A stretch of 64,000 nt of DNA, taken from NCBI GenBank assembly GCA_942493055.1, contig OW818680.1:3100001-3164000 (forward strand). Direction: 5' to 3'. The notes below the pieces were generated by a model that was given only the letters and a program-made list of their open reading frames with translations, was not told where the DNA came from and ran no database searches. Source of the stretch: CAIZQW01 sp942493055. GTDB lineage: Bacteria > Verrucomicrobiota > Kiritimatiellia > RFP12 > UBA1067. The position numbers and the translations under genes were made by a program. This document shows positions 63,100 through 64,000 of the stretch, one piece after another (position 1 is the stretch's first letter; each line of letters begins with the position of its first letter).

Positions 63100-63346
63100 A
63101 GGAGAATCGTCTTATGCCGACAGGGTCAATCAAATGACTTCAGTGCGGTTACCCACGGCGTGAGCGTTTCCTCAAAAAACAGTCCTGCCAGCGACGGTGG
63201 TGGCTTTGGGTTGCCCGGAGTTCAGCAAGGCAAGGATGGTAGTCATCTAAGCCTCTGGCTTCTGCAAGGGTTATCTTCGGCGGTCCCATAATGTCTGCAA
63301 AGGCAGATTGGATTTCCTCATGGAGATGTTTGCAATCGAGGGTCAT
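63100..63346 (-). pseudogene. Frameshifted small gene (DUF6714-like)
   Basis: The ATG at 63346 follows GGAGAGAG and encodes HLHEEIQSAFADIMGPPKIT, then LDDYHPCLAELRATQSHHRR. The frame stops after 65 codons at 63149. Adding one T to the T6 run of the minus strand (63174-63179 as A6 on plus) restores a sensible continuation, FFEETLTPWVTALKSFD, which then meets a stop and a second shift. The pattern recalls the DUF6714 family (a guess from memory), whose members continue through a conserved FD and Arg-Phe stretch. Either a decayed gene or an assembly error in a homopolymer. Confidence 0.45.
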
Positions 63347-63563
63347 ATCTTGCTCTCTCCGTCTTAATGGTTTTTTTATTGGAGACACAGACGGGCAAGC
63401 ACCACCGAGCAACCATCCATGCGGCTGCATCACCCGGTCTAGCGATTGTGCCGTCGAACGGACCTGTAACTGTGGCCAGCGTCGCCCTGAGGACAAGCTG
63501 GAGGTCGTGGCCTATCGCCATCGCCGTCCAATTCATCAGGCAACACGATAGCACAAGCGCCAT
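63318..63563 (-). CDS. Possible small membrane protein
   Basis: An 81-residue frame from an ATG at 63563: MALVLSCCLMNWTAMAIG is hydrophobic, and LVLRATLATVTGPFDGTIAR looks protein-like. The true start could lie further upstream, where the same frame overlaps the zinc-ribbon gene. It overlaps the start of the next small gene by 29 bases. Family unknown; support is limited to coding appearance. Confidence 0.35.
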   Translation of the reverse strand: MALVLSCCLMNWTAMAIGHDLQLVLRATLATVTGPFDGTIARPGDAAAWMVARWCLPVCVSNKKTIKTERARYDPRLQTSP

Positions 63564-63636
63564 AAACGCTGCCAACGGTCCAGCCGCGACAAAGCCATGG
63601 ACACGCGTGAAGTTATTTTCACTCGTACCATGGTCA

Positions 63637-64000
63637 TCACTTGACTTCCTTCTCTGCTCCGCAGTGCGAGCAGTTTGGAAGCATCGCATGTCTGACCTTG
63701 TGGCAAGACGGGCATTCCTCAAACAGATTGCAGCCGCATGACGGACACGTGTACGTCTCTTCCGGGATGCCATGATCGCCCGGCACCACGATCTTGTTGA
63801 CCGTCCGGCGCGTCCAAAACAGAAAACGACGCGGACCGATTCTGATGGGGTATTCACATACGGGACAGAGAAACCGCTCGTAGGCCTCCCGGTATTGCTT
63901 GATCAGCCACTGCGCCTTTGGAAACGCGATGGTGCGGATGAAATAAATCAACAGCCGGGCCACCACGATCAACAGGCCACCGATGAGGATGTACTTGAAG
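63637..64000 (-). CDS. Membrane protein with zinc-ribbon pairs (5' end beyond window)
   Basis: The minus-strand frame is open to the window edge, so the N-terminus is missing; about 120 residues are seen. A membrane helix (YILIGGLLIVVARLLIYFI) is followed by a cytoplasmic part with four CxxC-type pairs: CPVC, CPSC, CPSC and CSHC, consistent with two zinc ribbons. GPRRFLFWTRRTVNKIVVPG lies between the first pair and the others. No specific function is known to me. Confidence 0.65.
   Translation of the reverse strand, partial: FKYILIGGLLIVVARLLIYFIRTIAFPKAQWLIKQYREAYERFLCPVCEYPIRIGPRRFLFWTRRTVNKIVVPGDHGIPEETYTCPSCGCNLFEECPSCHKVRHAMLPNCSHCGAEKEVK

Overview
The window looks like a chromosomal segment of a polysaccharide-degrading bacterium of the PVC superphylum (Kiritimatiellota, Lentisphaerota or Verrucomicrobiota type). 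This placement is an inference from gene content: eleven secreted Cys-type sulfatases, three very large autotransporter-associated beta-strand-repeat proteins, PVC-style glycoside hydrolases, and no SusC/SusD pair. No rRNA, tRNA or CRISPR array was seen.

Layout. 1-1181: the end of an unknown gene and a DUF429 gene. 1326-17805: secreted catabolic genes on the plus strand (GH36-like and clan GH-A hydrolases, a beta-strand-repeat protein, five sulfatases, a GHL15-like hydrolase). 18011-27825: a defence island placed between sulfatase blocks. It holds type I restriction HsdR, an HsdM-HsdS fusion, an AT-rich gene joining nucleoside-deoxyribosyltransferase-like domains to an Sll1717-type P-loop ATPase, a TIR protein, an XRE/ImmA pair with a palindromic operator, and a truncated second DUF429 copy. 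28001-38810: a tightly overlapping operon-like run with five more sulfatases, a broken esterase and an unrecognised secreted protein. 38807-43431 (minus): a type III polyketide synthase operon with oxidoreductase, methyltransferase and FAD hydroxylase, resembling srs phenolic-lipid clusters. 43739-46938: a RAYT transposase with REP hairpins, an unknown protein and an MsrB-MsrA fusion. 46949-54297: two more beta-strand-repeat proteins around an esterase. 54433-63041 (minus): a two-component system with a propeller sensor, a SASA esterase, the eleventh sulfatase, a B12/radical-SAM protein and a VapBC-like pair. 63100-64000: a frameshifted small gene and membrane/zinc-ribbon proteins.

How it fits together. 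The sulfatases, glycosidases and esterases would desulfate, deacetylate and cleave a sulfated glycan outside the cytoplasm. The propeller kinase and its LuxR-type regulator are the obvious candidate for sensing the breakdown products. Neither a formylglycine-generating enzyme nor a recognisable anaerobic sulfatase-maturating enzyme is present, so activation must be encoded elsewhere.

The junctions between gene blocks are full of small repeats: an approximately 50-60 bp leader repeat before three sulfatases, period-7 and period-9 arrays, REP hairpins and leftover gene ends. This suggests repeated duplication and recombination at operon starts.
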